Source: Nocardioides pocheonensis (lineage in GTDB: Bacteria; Actinomycetota; Actinomycetes; Propionibacteriales; Nocardioidaceae). From it: a stretch of 64,000 nucleotides of DNA. The position numbers were made by a program, and so were the translations under genes. Position 1 is the stretch's first letter. Each line of letters opens with the position of its first letter. Shown here piece by piece: positions 49,644-58,339 of the stretch. The stretch lies in the NCBI RefSeq assembly GCF_003725535.1, contig NZ_RJSF01000049.1, forward strand, positions 1 through 64,000, read 5' to 3'. Under the pieces are notes generated by a model. The model did no database searches. It worked only from the letters and a program-made list of their open reading frames with translations, and was not told where the DNA came from.

Positions 49644-50588
49644 ATGCGTGTGGTCTTCGCAGGGACTCCCGAGGTCGCCCTGCCCGCTCTCGACGCGATC
49701 GCCGAGAGCCGGCACGACCTGGTCGGGGTGGTCACCCGACCGGACGCGCCGGCCGGTCGCGGCCGCCACCTGGTCGCGTCGCCGGTGGCCGTGCGGGCCG
49801 AGGAGCTCGGTGTGCCCGTGCTCAAGCCCGACCATCCCCGGGACGCCGACTTCCAGAGCGCGCTGGCCGCGCTGGAGCCCGCGTGCTGCCCGGTCGTCGC
49901 CTACGGAGCGCTCCTCCCGGAGTCGGTCCTCGGGATCCCCGAGCACGGCTGGGTCAACCTGCACTTCTCGGTGCTCCCGCACTGGCGCGGTGCGGCGCCG
50001 GTCCAGCACGCGATCTGGGCGGGTGACGAGGTCACCGGCGCGACCACGTTCCGGATCGTCAAGGAGCTCGACGCCGGCCCGACGTACGGGCTGATGACGC
50101 AGACGGTCCGCCCCGACGACACGGCCGGCACCCTGCTGGCCAAGCTCGCCGAGGGTGGCGCCGGCCTCCTGGTCGCGACCCTCGACGGCATCGAGGACGG
50201 CTCGCTCGAGGCCCGTCCCCAGCAGGAGGACGGCGTCAGCTACGCACCCAAGGTGCGCGTCGAGGACGCGCGCGTCGACTGGGAGGACCCGGCTCTCGGG
50301 GTCGACCGCCGGATCCGCGCGTGCACCCCGGCGCCCGGCGCGTGGACGACGTACGCCGGCGAGCGGATGAAGCTCGGCCCGGTCACCCTGGTCGACACCT
50401 GGGACGCCGACCCGCTGCCCCCGGGCACCCTCGCGGTCACCAAGAACGCCGTCCACGTCGGCACCGGCACGCTGCCGGTGCGGCTCGGGGAGGTCAAGGC
50501 GTTCGGCAAGAAGGCGATGGCGGCGGCGGACTGGGCGCGCGGCGTCCGGGTCGAGTCGGGTGCCCGGCTCGGCGACGACGAGGCGTGA
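49644..50588 (+). CDS. fmt: Methionyl-tRNA formyltransferase
   Basis: 314 residues; formylates initiator Met-t[18 protein letters not shown] at the N-terminus, the folate/catalytic [17 protein letters not shown] near 108 with catalytic Asn, His, and Asp in the following DAGPTYG loop, and the C-terminal tRNA-binding domain ([18 protein letters not shown]) are present. AGGAGG precedes the ATG. Confidence 0.96.
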   Translation: MRVVFAGTPEVALPALDAIAESRHDLVGVVTRPDAPAGRGRHLVASPVAVRAEELGVPVLKPDHPRDADFQSALAALEPACCPVVAYGALLPESVLGIPEHGWVNLHFSVLPHWRGAAPVQHAIWAGDEVTGATTFRIVKELDAGPTYGLMTQTVRPDDTAGTLLAKLAEGGAGLLVATLDGIEDGSLEARPQQEDGVSYAPKVRVEDARVDWEDPALGVDRRIRACTPAPGAWTTYAGERMKLGPVTLVDTWDADPLPPGTLAVTKNAVHVGTGTLPVRLGEVKAFGKKAMAAADWARGVRVESGARLGDDEA

Positions 50589-50598
50589 GTGCCGGCGG

Positions 50599-50604
50599 TA
50601 GCCT
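50599..50604 (+). promoter_or_regulatory. Possible -10 box for a leaderless YjbR transcript
   Basis: TAGCCT, 13 bases before the ATG at 50612, with no ribosome-binding site between. The geometry fits a leaderless mRNA. Confidence 0.4.
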
Positions 50605-50611
50605 CGCGCCC

Positions 50612-51061
50612 ATGAGCCGGCCGGCCCGCCCCGAGGACGTCGACGAGATCTGCCGCGCCCTCCCGGAGACCTGGTTCGGCACGAGCTGGGGCGACGTCCC
50701 GACCTGGCTGGTCCCGCACCGGGTCCGCGACGGGCAGGACAAGGGCCGTGGCTTCCTGCTCTACCGCAAGCCCCACCACACCGCCGTCGACCCGGCGACC
50801 GGCGAGCCGTACGACGACCTGCTGGTGATCCGCACCGCCAACGAGGACGACAAGCTGGCCCTCGTCGAGGCGGACGGCCCGTTCTTCACGATCCCGCACT
50901 TCCAGGGCTACAACGCCGTGCTGGTGCAGCTGTCCCGGCTCGGCGAGGTCTCCCGCGACGAGCTCGCCGAGGTGATCACCGACGCCTGGCGGGCGTGCGC
51001 GCCGAAGAGCCTGGTCAAGCGACACCTCGGAGTCCCGGGAACCGGCGCCCGTGCCGACTGA
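50612..51061 (+). CDS. MmcQ/YjbR family protein
   Basis: 149 residues of the small CyaY-like MmcQ/YjbR fold: an N-terminal helix ([14 protein letters not shown]), the W-GDVPTWLV strand, the [15 protein letters not shown] centre and the C-terminal [18 protein letters not shown] helix. Members are thought to bind DNA; the role is not established. The frame is open upstream within fmt, but ATG 50612 begins at the first helix. It overlaps rsmB by 11 bases. Confidence 0.82.
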   Translation: MSRPARPEDVDEICRALPETWFGTSWGDVPTWLVPHRVRDGQDKGRGFLLYRKPHHTAVDPATGEPYDDLLVIRTANEDDKLALVEADGPFFTIPHFQGYNAVLVQLSRLGEVSRDELAEVITDAWRACAPKSLVKRHLGVPGTGARAD

Positions 51062-52382
51062 CCCTGCCCGCCTGGTCGCCTTCGACGTGCTCCGCGCGGT
51101 CGCGGACGCGGACGCCTACGCCAACATCGAGCTCTCCCGCCTCCTCCGAGAGCGCCGCGTCTCGGGTCGTGACGCCGCCCTGGCCACCGAGCTGGTCGGC
51201 GGCACGCTGCGGATGCGGGGTGCCTACGACGCGGTCATCGACCAGCTGGTCGACCGACGGCTGGACGAGCCGGTGCGCGACGCCCTCCGGCTGGGGGTGC
51301 ACCAGCTGCTGGCCATGCGCGTGCCGAGCCACGCCGCAGTCGGCACCACCGTCGACCTGGTCAAGAAGCGGATCGGTCATCGGCCCGCGGGGCTCGTCAA
51401 CGCGGTGCTCCGCAAGGCCGCCGGCCGAAGCCTGGAGGAGTGGCTGGCCGGGCACCCGGTCGCGGAGCGGTTCTCCCACCCGGCCTGGGTGGTCAGCGCG
51501 CTGGAGCGGGCCCTGGCGCGACCGGACGAGCTGGAGGCGCTGCTGCGCGCGGACAACGAGCGTCCGGCGGTCACCCTGGTGGCTCGTCCGGGGCTGGCCA
51601 CGCGCGACGAGCTCGGCGGCACCCCGCTGGCGGTCTCGCCGTACGCCGTGGCGCTGGCCGGGGGCGATCCCGGCGCGCTGGCAGCGGTGCGCGAGGGACG
51701 GGCCGGCGTGCAGGACGCGGGCTCGCAGCTGGTCGCGCTCGTGCTGGCTCGCGCCTCGGTCGAGGGCAACGACCGGCGCTGGCTCGACCTCTGCGCCGGG
51801 CCGGGTGGAAAGACCGCTCTGCTCGCGGCCCTCGCCGTGCAGCAGGGGGCGCGGGTCCTCGCCAACGAGCGCCAGCCGCACCGCGCCCGGCTGGTGGCCC
51901 AGGCCACCCGCGCGGCGACGGCGGGGCTGCTGGGCGTGGTGGCCGGTGACGGCACCCGGCCCGCGTGGCCTGCGGCCGCGTTCGACCGGTCCCTGGTCGA
52001 CGCGCCGTGCACGGGGCTCGGCGCGCTGCGACGCCGGCCGGAGAGCCGCTGGCGTCGCGAGCCGTCGGACATCGGCGACCTCGTCACGCTCCAGGCAGCG
52101 CTGCTGGACGCGGCGATCGAGTCGACCCGGCCCGGGGGAGTGGTCGTCTACGCGACGTGTTCCCCGGTCGTGGAGGAGACCGCCGGCGTGGTGTCCAGGG
52201 TGCTCGGCGAGCGCGCCGACGTACGACTGGAGCCGGCGACCGCCCTGCTCCCCGAGGTCGACGACGCCGAGTCGGCGCACCTCGACGGGGCCGTGCAGCT
52301 CTGGCCGCACCGCCACGGCACCGACGCGATGTTCGTCGCAGTCCTGCGCCGGACCGGCGAGTCGGACGCGACCGCCCACTAG
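51051..52382 (+). CDS. rsmB: 16S rRNA (cytosine-967-C5) methyltransferase
   Basis: 443 residues. An N-terminal NusB-like RNA-binding domain ([22 protein letters not shown]) is joined to a SAM methyltransferase domain. [15 protein letters not shown] near 245 binds SAM, and the two catalytic cysteines are in [18 protein letters not shown] near 318 and [10 protein letters not shown] near 367. The GTG at 51051 overlaps the YjbR-like gene. Confidence 0.94.
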   Translation: MPTDPARLVAFDVLRAVADADAYANIELSRLLRERRVSGRDAALATELVGGTLRMRGAYDAVIDQLVDRRLDEPVRDALRLGVHQLLAMRVPSHAAVGTTVDLVKKRIGHRPAGLVNAVLRKAAGRSLEEWLAGHPVAERFSHPAWVVSALERALARPDELEALLRADNERPAVTLVARPGLATRDELGGTPLAVSPYAVALAGGDPGALAAVREGRAGVQDAGSQLVALVLARASVEGNDRRWLDLCAGPGGKTALLAALAVQQGARVLANERQPHRARLVAQATRAATAGLLGVVAGDGTRPAWPAAAFDRSLVDAPCTGLGALRRRPESRWRREPSDIGDLVTLQAALLDAAIESTRPGGVVVYATCSPVVEETAGVVSRVLGERADVRLEPATALLPEVDDAESAHLDGAVQLWPHRHGTDAMFVAVLRRTGESDATAH

Positions 52383-52385
52383 GAT
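52380..52385 (+). promoter_or_regulatory. Possible -10 box for rpe
   Basis: TAGGAT overlaps the rsmB stop and lies 16 bases before the rpe ATG; no ribosome-binding site is present in between. Confidence 0.35.
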
Positions 52386-52395
52386 CAGGCGCGCC

Positions 52396-53064
52396 ATGGG
52401 AATCCAGATCACGCCGAGCGTCCTCAACGCCGACCTGTCCCGCCTTGCCGACGAGGTCGCGCGGATCCCCAGCTCCGACTGGGTGCACATCGACGTGATG
52501 GACAACCACTTCGTCCCCAACCTGACCCTCGGGCTGCCGGTCTTCGAGTCCCTCGCGCGGGCGACCGACCTGCCGCTCGACGCGCACCTCATGATCGAGG
52601 ACCCCGACCGGTGGGCGCCGGCGTACGCCGAGGCGGGTGCCGGCTCCGTCACGTTCCACGTCGAGGCCGCCAAGGCGCCCGTCCGGCTGGCCCGGGAGCT
52701 GCGGGCGAAGGGAGCGCGCGCCTCGATGGCGCTCAAGCCGGCCACCGGAATCGACCAGTACGCCGATGTCCTCGGCGAGCTCGACATGGTGCTCCTGATG
52801 ACGGTCGAGCCCGGGTTCGGCGGGCAGAAGTTCCTCGACCTGGTGCTGCCGAAGATCCGCCGCACCCGCGAGCTGATCTCCGCCGCGGGCCTCGAGGTCT
52901 GGCTGCAGGTCGACGGCGGGGTGTCCCCGGAGACGATCGAGCGCTGCGCCGAGGCCGGTGCCGACGTCTTCGTCGCCGGGTCGGCGGTGTTCTCCGCCGA
53001 CGACCCGGATGCCATGGTCCAGCAGCTGCGCAAGCTCGCCGCCGGAGCCACGCCGCACGGCTGA
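52396..53064 (+). CDS. rpe: Ribulose-phosphate 3-epimerase
   Basis: 222 residues; interconverts ribulose and xylulose 5-phosphate. The TIM-barrel catalytic segments are [16 protein letters not shown] near residue 34, [13 protein letters not shown] near 66, [12 protein letters not shown] near 136 and VDGGVSPET near 175. The frame extends upstream, but ATG 52396 gives the standard start ([13 protein letters not shown]). In related genomes ribD follows; here three other genes come between. Confidence 0.95.
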   Translation: MGIQITPSVLNADLSRLADEVARIPSSDWVHIDVMDNHFVPNLTLGLPVFESLARATDLPLDAHLMIEDPDRWAPAYAEAGAGSVTFHVEAAKAPVRLARELRAKGARASMALKPATGIDQYADVLGELDMVLLMTVEPGFGGQKFLDLVLPKIRRTRELISAAGLEVWLQVDGGVSPETIERCAEAGADVFVAGSAVFSADDPDAMVQQLRKLAAGATPHG

Positions 53065-53150
53065 ACCACGCACCGGCGTCGCGCCCTCATGGGCTAGTCC
53101 AGCGGAGCCGGCCTCGGGGCCAGAAGTCGCGCATGCAGCAGCATGTGCGC

Positions 53151-53870
53151 ATGCGGATCCTGGTGGCCTCGGACCTGCACTACCGGTTGCCGCACTACGA
53201 CTGGCTGGTCGGGGCCGCCGCGGACGTCGACGTGGTCGCGCTCGCGGGCGACCTCGCCGACGTGGTGAGCCCGGTGCCGCACGAGGTCCAGACCGTCGTC
53301 CTGCGGACCTACCTGCGCCGGCTCGCGGACACCGGCCCGGTGTTCGCGGCGTCCGGCAACCACGACCTGGACGGGCCGGGCACGCACGGCGAGCAGGTGG
53401 CCGGCTGGCTCAGCAGCTCCGACCACGAGCGACTCCACGTCGACGGGACCAGCGTCGACCTGGAGGACACGCGGTTCACGGTCTGCCCCTGGTGGGACGG
53501 GCCGGTCACCCGTGACGAGGTGGGCGCCCAGCTGCGCGCTGCGGCGGTGGACCGACCCGCGCGGTGGGTGTGGCTCTACCACGCGCCCCCCGCCGGGACG
53601 GCGCTGTGCAACGACGGCCGACGCACCTTCCCCGACGAGCAGCTCACCGCCTGGATCGAGGAGCTGGAGCCCGACCTGGTCTTCTGCGGTCACATCCACC
53701 AGGCGCCCTGGATCGACGGCGGCACCTGGCACGCGAGGCTCGGCAGGACCTGGGTCTTCAACGCCGGGAAGCAGATCGGCAAGGTCCCGCCCCACATCAC
53801 CGTCGACACCGCGACGGCGACCGCGCACTGGTTCGGGGTGTTCGAGTCAGAGACCGTGAGCCTCGGCTGA
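53151..53870 (+). CDS. Metallophosphoesterase
   Basis: 239 residues with all the calcineurin-type metal motifs: SDLHYR at residue 8, LAGDLADV near 33, GNHDLDG near 70 and CGHIHQAPW near 182, the last including the catalytic His ligands. Substrate unknown. ATG 53151 starts at the first beta strand; an in-frame ATG at 53133 would add six residues. The 3' end overlaps the opposing cyclic-nucleotide-binding gene by 24 bases. Confidence 0.85.
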   Translation: MRILVASDLHYRLPHYDWLVGAAADVDVVALAGDLADVVSPVPHEVQTVVLRTYLRRLADTGPVFAASGNHDLDGPGTHGEQVAGWLSSSDHERLHVDGTSVDLEDTRFTVCPWWDGPVTRDEVGAQLRAAAVDRPARWVWLYHAPPAGTALCNDGRRTFPDEQLTAWIEELEPDLVFCGHIHQAPWIDGGTWHARLGRTWVFNAGKQIGKVPPHITVDTATATAHWFGVFESETVSLG

Positions 53871-54359
53871 GTGGTCGTGGTCGCCCTCAGGGTCGCGCGC
53901 CGACCCGGTGCGCGCGGCCGGCCCCTGGTGGTGCACCAGGTGGTCGAGGATCCGGTCGACCATGCCGAGGTGCCCCTCCTCGCCGGCGAACTGCTGCTTG
54001 ACGTCGACCAGGTACTGCGTGAGTCCGTCCAGGCGCGAGGCCGTGGTGCGCAGAACGGCGAGAGCTGCGCCCGGCTCGCGCGTGAGGAACGCCGTGGGAT
54101 CCTCGACGACGCGCACGCGGACGTCGCCGACGGCCCGCACGGTCGCGGTCGCCGGCTTGTCCAGCACCGCGGCCATCTCCCCGAACACCGCGCCCGGTGT
54201 GTCGACGCGCGCGAACGGCAGTCCGTCGTGCTCGATCACCACGACGCCCTCCTGCAGCACGTACATCCTCGTCGTGCGGCTGCCTTCGTCGATGAGGGTC
54301 TCGGACGGCGCGATCTCGAGCAGCGGCAGCCGGGCCGAGAGCGCGAGCAGATCGGTCAT
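53847..54359 (-). CDS. Cyclic nucleotide-binding domain protein
   Basis: 170 residues comprising a single cNMP-binding beta-roll of the Crp type (SETLIDEGSRTTRMYVLQEG; FGEMAAVLDKPATATVRAVGD) followed by a helix. No helix-turn-helix is present, so it is not a complete Crp regulator. The phosphate-binding cassette FGEMAAVL departs from the usual FGE..LL..PR.A pattern by lacking the Arg, so nucleotide binding is doubtful. The tail is His/Asp-rich. Confidence 0.82.
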   Translation of the reverse strand: MTDLLALSARLPLLEIAPSETLIDEGSRTTRMYVLQEGVVVIEHDGLPFARVDTPGAVFGEMAAVLDKPATATVRAVGDVRVRVVEDPTAFLTREPGAALAVLRTTASRLDGLTQYLVDVKQQFAGEEGHLGMVDRILDHLVHHQGPAARTGSARDPEGDHDHSAEAHGL

Positions 54360-54460
54360 GGGCCCTCCCAGGCTCCGCGGGGGCTCATTCTCTCACCTCG
54401 ACCGCGGGCGAGCCGGCGCGTCCGGTCCGGGCGTTCTCGACGTACGGCGGGATCCCGGAC

Positions 54461-54494
54461 CCGACGACGCCCGGTCGGGACCGGGCGTCGTCGG
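54461..54494 (-). terminator. Hairpin at the end of the secreted phosphoesterase gene
   Basis: A 14-bp perfect stem (54461-54474 with 54481-54494) around a six-base loop, 28 bases past the phosphoesterase stop on the minus strand. Confidence 0.65.
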
Positions 54495-54521
54495 CGTACC
54501 GAGGGGGCTGGCTCGTGCCGA

Positions 54522-56228
54522 TCAGCTGTGCCCGCGCCGGCCGATCATGAGCGCGCTCCTCAACGTGCTCACCCGCGCATCGCGGGTGGAGAGCGGCGCC
54601 AGGCCGTAGGCCCGCTCGATGGTGGCGAGGATCGACGTCGTGTCGTGCCAGCCGTGGTCGACCCCCGAGTGGCTGAAGCGACCGCCGATGATCAGCGCCG
54701 GGATCCTGGTGCCGGGCCCGAACTGGTCGGCCGGGGCGACGCCCGCGTGGCTGCCCTGTCCGGGAGGCGCCATGTGGTCGCGCTGGCCGCCGAACTCGTC
54801 GTAGGTGACCACGACCAGGGTGTCCTTGCCGTCAGGGCCCCTCAGGGCCGCCTTGATCAGCCGGACCAGGTGCCTCTCGCCGCTGTGGGTGCTCGCGTAG
54901 CCGGGGTGCTCGTTCTCCTCGCCGATCGGCTTGACGAACGACACCTTCGGCAACGTCCCGGCGTGTGCTGCCGCGAAGAACGCGGTCTCGTCCTTCAGGT
55001 GGGCCCGTCCGGGCATGCCCGGCGCGTAGTTCTGGAAGTAGTTCAAAGGCTGGTGGTGGTACTGGAACAACGGGTCAGGGTGGCCAGCCGCTGCTGCGTC
55101 CCAACCGCCGGCGTACCAGTTCCACGAGATGTGCTTGGCCGACATCTCGTCGCCGATGTTGGTCTCGTAGAAGGGCTTCGTCGGGTCGACGTCGTTGATG
55201 CCCGGGAGCACGTTCGAGCCGCCCCCGCTCGGCGCCCACGACGGCTGCATGGTGTTGACCGCGTAGTTGCCGCAGGCGAAGCCGCTCACCGTGGTCGGCA
55301 GACCGCACGACTGGGTGAGCACGGCGTCGTTGTAGGCGACGGCGGGGTCAGGGTTGTAGAGGGGGTAGTTCTTGTTGGGGAAGCCGGCGGCGTCGAGGAC
55401 GCTGTTCTTGCCCGCAGGGATCGCGAGCTGGCTGGTGTCCCACTGGGGCGGCTGCGCGGCGACGAGGTACTGGTGGTTGAGGAACGATCCCCCGAAGGCG
55501 CCCTGGAAGAAGTGGTCCGCCACCACGTAGTTCGGCCCCTTCCGGGAGTGCAGGTACCGGTAGACCGGCAGCTTCCTGGTGCGGTAGCGGCCCACGGTGA
55601 GACCGACGGCGTCACTGCCGGTCGCGTAACGGTCCTGCCGGCCGTGGTCGAGCTGGTACTGCTCCTGGTAGAAGCGGTGCACGAGGTCGCGGGTGCACCC
55701 ACCGGGCAGGCCCTGGGGGTCGCCCTTCTGCACGCCGTTGGCGGCGAACACCGTCGGCGGAGCACAGGTCCGGTCGGCCGGCTTGATGTAGGTGGGGATC
55801 CTGAACGGCTTGCTCGAGGTGAAGTGGCTGTCGAAGGCGACCCCTCGGGCGGTCGTTCCCGAGCAGCGTGGCGTCAGCGCCCCGGGGTGGGTCGTGCCGT
55901 CGAGCCACGTGACCGTCTGCGAGGTCGTGACGAGGTTCGCGTCGTTCTGCAGCAGACAGGTGATCGGGTGGCCGGCCTGGTCGACCTGGCTCCTCCGAGC
56001 CTTGGGCTTGTGCAGCCCGTTCACCGTCTGGGCGCCCACCCGGCCCCAGCCGCCGTACAGGTTGTCGAAGCTGTGGTTCTCCTCGAAGATCACGACCAGG
56101 TGCTTGTAGCCGCCGATGGTCGGCTTCTTGCGGGCCGCCTGCGCTCCAGTGCCCTGCGCAGTCGGGACGACGACGAGCGCCAGGGCGGCGATCGTCACGA
56201 GGATGATGGTGCGAACCTTCCCAGACAT
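54522..56228 (-). CDS. Secreted phosphoesterase (phospholipase C / acid phosphatase AcpA family)
   Basis: 568 residues. A Sec-type signal peptide (residues 1-30: basic start, LVTIAALALVVVP core, likely cleavage after an Ala in GAQA) precedes the PF04185-type domain: HLVVIFEENHSFDNLYGGW near 45 with metal-binding Glu/Asn, FFQGAFGGSFLNHQYLVAA near 240, HPGYAST near 445 and VVVTYDEFGGQRDH near 478. It hydrolyses phosphoesters outside the cell; the substrate is unknown. The ATG at 56228 has AGGAG upstream; the frame beyond it is not coding. Transcribed away from the rib operon. Confidence 0.87.
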   Translation of the reverse strand: MSGKVRTIILVTIAALALVVVPTAQGTGAQAARKKPTIGGYKHLVVIFEENHSFDNLYGGWGRVGAQTVNGLHKPKARRSQVDQAGHPITCLLQNDANLVTTSQTVTWLDGTTHPGALTPRCSGTTARGVAFDSHFTSSKPFRIPTYIKPADRTCAPPTVFAANGVQKGDPQGLPGGCTRDLVHRFYQEQYQLDHGRQDRYATGSDAVGLTVGRYRTRKLPVYRYLHSRKGPNYVVADHFFQGAFGGSFLNHQYLVAAQPPQWDTSQLAIPAGKNSVLDAAGFPNKNYPLYNPDPAVAYNDAVLTQSCGLPTTVSGFACGNYAVNTMQPSWAPSGGGSNVLPGINDVDPTKPFYETNIGDEMSAKHISWNWYAGGWDAAAAGHPDPLFQYHHQPLNYFQNYAPGMPGRAHLKDETAFFAAAHAGTLPKVSFVKPIGEENEHPGYASTHSGERHLVRLIKAALRGPDGKDTLVVVTYDEFGGQRDHMAPPGQGSHAGVAPADQFGPGTRIPALIIGGRFSHSGVDHGWHDTTSILATIERAYGLAPLSTRDARVSTLRSALMIGRRGHS

Positions 56229-56463
56229 GCTGGTTCTCCTGCCCTGTCGGATGAATGACGCGGGCGCCGCCCGGACAGCGTGACCCCGGAGCCCGAGGGC
56301 CGTTGGGCGAGTGACGGCCGAAGCCTCAGGATGCGCCCGGGCCCGCGTAGGGGTCAACGACTCGGCTTCTGGGTACGTGGTCGAGGCTTGGCGCGCCCAT
56401 GTGACCGGCGCAACGTGGGCCGTCGGTCCCCGATGTGGCAGGCTTGTCCCACGAGTGAAGACT
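56229..56463. other. Upstream region between the phosphoesterase and the FMN riboswitch
   Basis: This 235-base stretch must hold the promoters for two divergent units. I see no convincing -35/-10 pair, repeat or small gene in it. Confidence 0.5.
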
Positions 56464-56592
56464 CGCGTGCTCTGGGATCGGTGTAATTCCGAGCCGGCGG
56501 TGACAGTCCGCGACCCGTTCGCAGCCAGCGATCGGTTGACCAGGTGGAAATCCTGGACCGACGGTGAAAGTCCGGATGGGAAGCAGCACGCG
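56464..56592 (+). promoter_or_regulatory. FMN riboswitch (RFN element)
   Basis: The closing stem P1 is CGCGTGCT (56464-56471) with AGCACGCG (56585-56592). Inside are the conserved RFN segments: GGTGTAATTCCGAGCCGGCGG, read here in parts around 56480-56500, then TGACAGTCCGCGACCC, and on the 3' side CCGACGGTGAAAGTCC followed by GGATGGGAAGCAG. It senses FMN and controls the ribD operon that starts 77 bases downstream. No terminator with a T-run follows; the pyrimidine-rich stretch CCCCTCCCC (56631-56639) could pair with the GGAGGAG ribosome site (56656-56662), so translational control is likely. Confidence 0.93.
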
Positions 56593-56669
56593 CGGCTGTC
56601 GCGAGCCGTTGACGCCCGCGACCCCTGCGCCCCCTCCCCGAGCCCGCGGCCCGGAGGAGAGAGAGGCGC

Positions 56670-57752
56670 ATGACGACCACCCAGGTCCCCGCGAGCGCGG
56701 TCGAGCGGGCGATGCGTCGCGCCCTCGAGCTGGCGGCGTCTCCCGGCGTACCGCTCGGACCGAACCCGCGGGTCGGCTGCGTGCTCCTGGCGGCCGACGG
56801 CTCGGAGGTGGCCGAGGGCTTCCACCGGGGAGCCGGTACGCCGCACGCCGAGGCCGCCGCGCTCGCGGAGGCCGGTGAGGCCGCACGCGGTACGACGGCC
56901 GTCGTCACGCTCGAGCCCTGCAACCACACCGGCCGGACCGGGCCGTGCGCCGAGGCGCTGATCAAGGCGGGCGTGGCCCGCGTCGTGTTCGCCCAGCCGG
57001 ACCCCAACCCGGTGGCCGCCGGGGGAGCCGAGGCTCTGCGTGCCGCGGGGATCGCGGTGGAGATGGGTCTCCTCGAGCGAGAGGCCCGGCAGCTGAACCG
57101 GGCCTGGACGTTCGCCCTCGAGCACGGTCGCCCGTTCGTCACCTGGAAGTTCGCCACGACCCTCGACGGCCGCAGTGCTGCCACCGACGGCAGCAGCCGC
57201 TGGGTGAGCTCGCGACCGGCGCGGGTCGACACCCACCGGCTGCGCGGGCAGTGCGACGTGATGATGGTGGGCTCCTCCACCGTCGCGATCGACGACCCCG
57301 AGCTCACGGTGCGCGACGAGTACGACCTGCCGCTCGCCCACCAACCACTGCGAGCCGTGGTGGGCCTGCGTGAGCTCCCCGAGGACAAGCGCGTCTTCAA
57401 CGACCGGGCCGAGACCGTGCGACTGCGCACGCACGACCCCCGGGCGGCGCTCGCGGAGCTGTTCTCGCTCGGCAAGCGGCACGTGTTCCTCGAGGGCGGG
57501 CCGACCCTGGCCGCGGCCTTCCTGCGGGCCGGGCTGGTCGACGAGGTGGTCGCCTACGTCGCGCCGATGCTGCTGGGGGCCGGGGCCGCCGCCGTCGGCG
57601 ACCTGGGCATCACCACGATCGGCGACGCGTTGCACCTGCAGATCACCGACGTGACCCCGCTCGGCAACGGGCCCGAGACCAACGTGCGCCTCACGATGAG
57701 GCCGATCCAGGCGGACCCGGACCGCCACCACCGCAACGAGGAGACAGCCTGA
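56670..57752 (+). CDS. ribD: Bifunctional riboflavin deaminase/reductase RibD
   Basis: 360 residues; two early steps of riboflavin synthesis. The deaminase has the zinc motifs HAEAAAL near residue 59 and PCNHTGRTGPC near 84. The reductase half (KFATTLDGRSAATDGSSRWV near 158; FLEGGPTLAAAFL near 272) binds NADPH. GGAGGAG precedes the ATG by about seven bases. It is the first gene of the FMN-riboswitch operon and shares a base with the ribE start. Confidence 0.95.
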   Translation: MTTTQVPASAVERAMRRALELAASPGVPLGPNPRVGCVLLAADGSEVAEGFHRGAGTPHAEAAALAEAGEAARGTTAVVTLEPCNHTGRTGPCAEALIKAGVARVVFAQPDPNPVAAGGAEALRAAGIAVEMGLLEREARQLNRAWTFALEHGRPFVTWKFATTLDGRSAATDGSSRWVSSRPARVDTHRLRGQCDVMMVGSSTVAIDDPELTVRDEYDLPLAHQPLRAVVGLRELPEDKRVFNDRAETVRLRTHDPRAALAELFSLGKRHVFLEGGPTLAAAFLRAGLVDEVVAYVAPMLLGAGAAAVGDLGITTIGDALHLQITDVTPLGNGPETNVRLTMRPIQADPDRHHRNEETA

Positions 57753-58339
57753 TGTTCACCGGAATCGTCGAGGAGCTCGGCCAAGTGGCACACATCGAGC
57801 CGCTCAACGAGGCGGTCCGCCTCTCCGTGAAGGGCCCCGAGGTCGCCCGTGACGCCCGCGCGGGCGACTCGATCGCGGTCAACGGCGTGTGCCTCACCGT
57901 GGTGACCAAGGAGAAGGGCGTGTTCACCGCGGACGTCATGCTGCAGACCCTCGCCCACACCTCGCTGGGTGCTCTCCGCGTCGGCGCGCCGGTCAACCTG
58001 GAGCGCGCGGTGACCCCGACGACCCGGCTGGGCGGCCACATCGTCCAGGGACACGTGGACGGGACCGGCACGATCGTCAGCCGCACGCCGAGCGAGCACT
58101 GGGAGGTCGTGGAGATCTCGCTGCCCGTCGAGCTGAACCGCTACCTCGTCGACAAGGGCTCGATCACCGTCGACGGGATCTCGCTGACCGTCGTGGAGGT
58201 CCGCGCCGACTCGTTCACCGTGAGCCTGATCCCCGAGACCCTGGCCCGCACCACGCTGGGCTTCAAGCAGCCCGGTGACGTCGTGAACCTCGAGGTCGAC
58301 GTCATCGCCAAGTACGTCGAGAAGATGGTGACCCGATGA
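57752..58339 (+). CDS. ribE: Riboflavin synthase alpha subunit
   Basis: 195 residues made of two homologous lumazine-binding barrels: [12 protein letters not shown] with NGVCLTVV near 44, then [13 protein letters not shown] near 90 with [10 protein letters not shown] near 140. It dismutates two lumazines to riboflavin and a pyrimidine. The C-terminus forms the trimerisation helix ([14 protein letters not shown]). It overlaps ribBA by four bases. Confidence 0.96.
   Translation: MFTGIVEELGQVAHIEPLNEAVRLSVKGPEVARDARAGDSIAVNGVCLTVVTKEKGVFTADVMLQTLAHTSLGALRVGAPVNLERAVTPTTRLGGHIVQGHVDGTGTIVSRTPSEHWEVVEISLPVELNRYLVDKGSITVDGISLTVVEVRADSFTVSLIPETLARTTLGFKQPGDVVNLEVDVIAKYVEKMVTR

Noticed and set aside
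54522-57731. A 1069-codon minus-strand frame reaching from the secreted phosphoesterase across ribD
   Set aside because: The signal peptide and AGGAG site fix the start at 56228; the rest is antisense to the FMN riboswitch and ribD.
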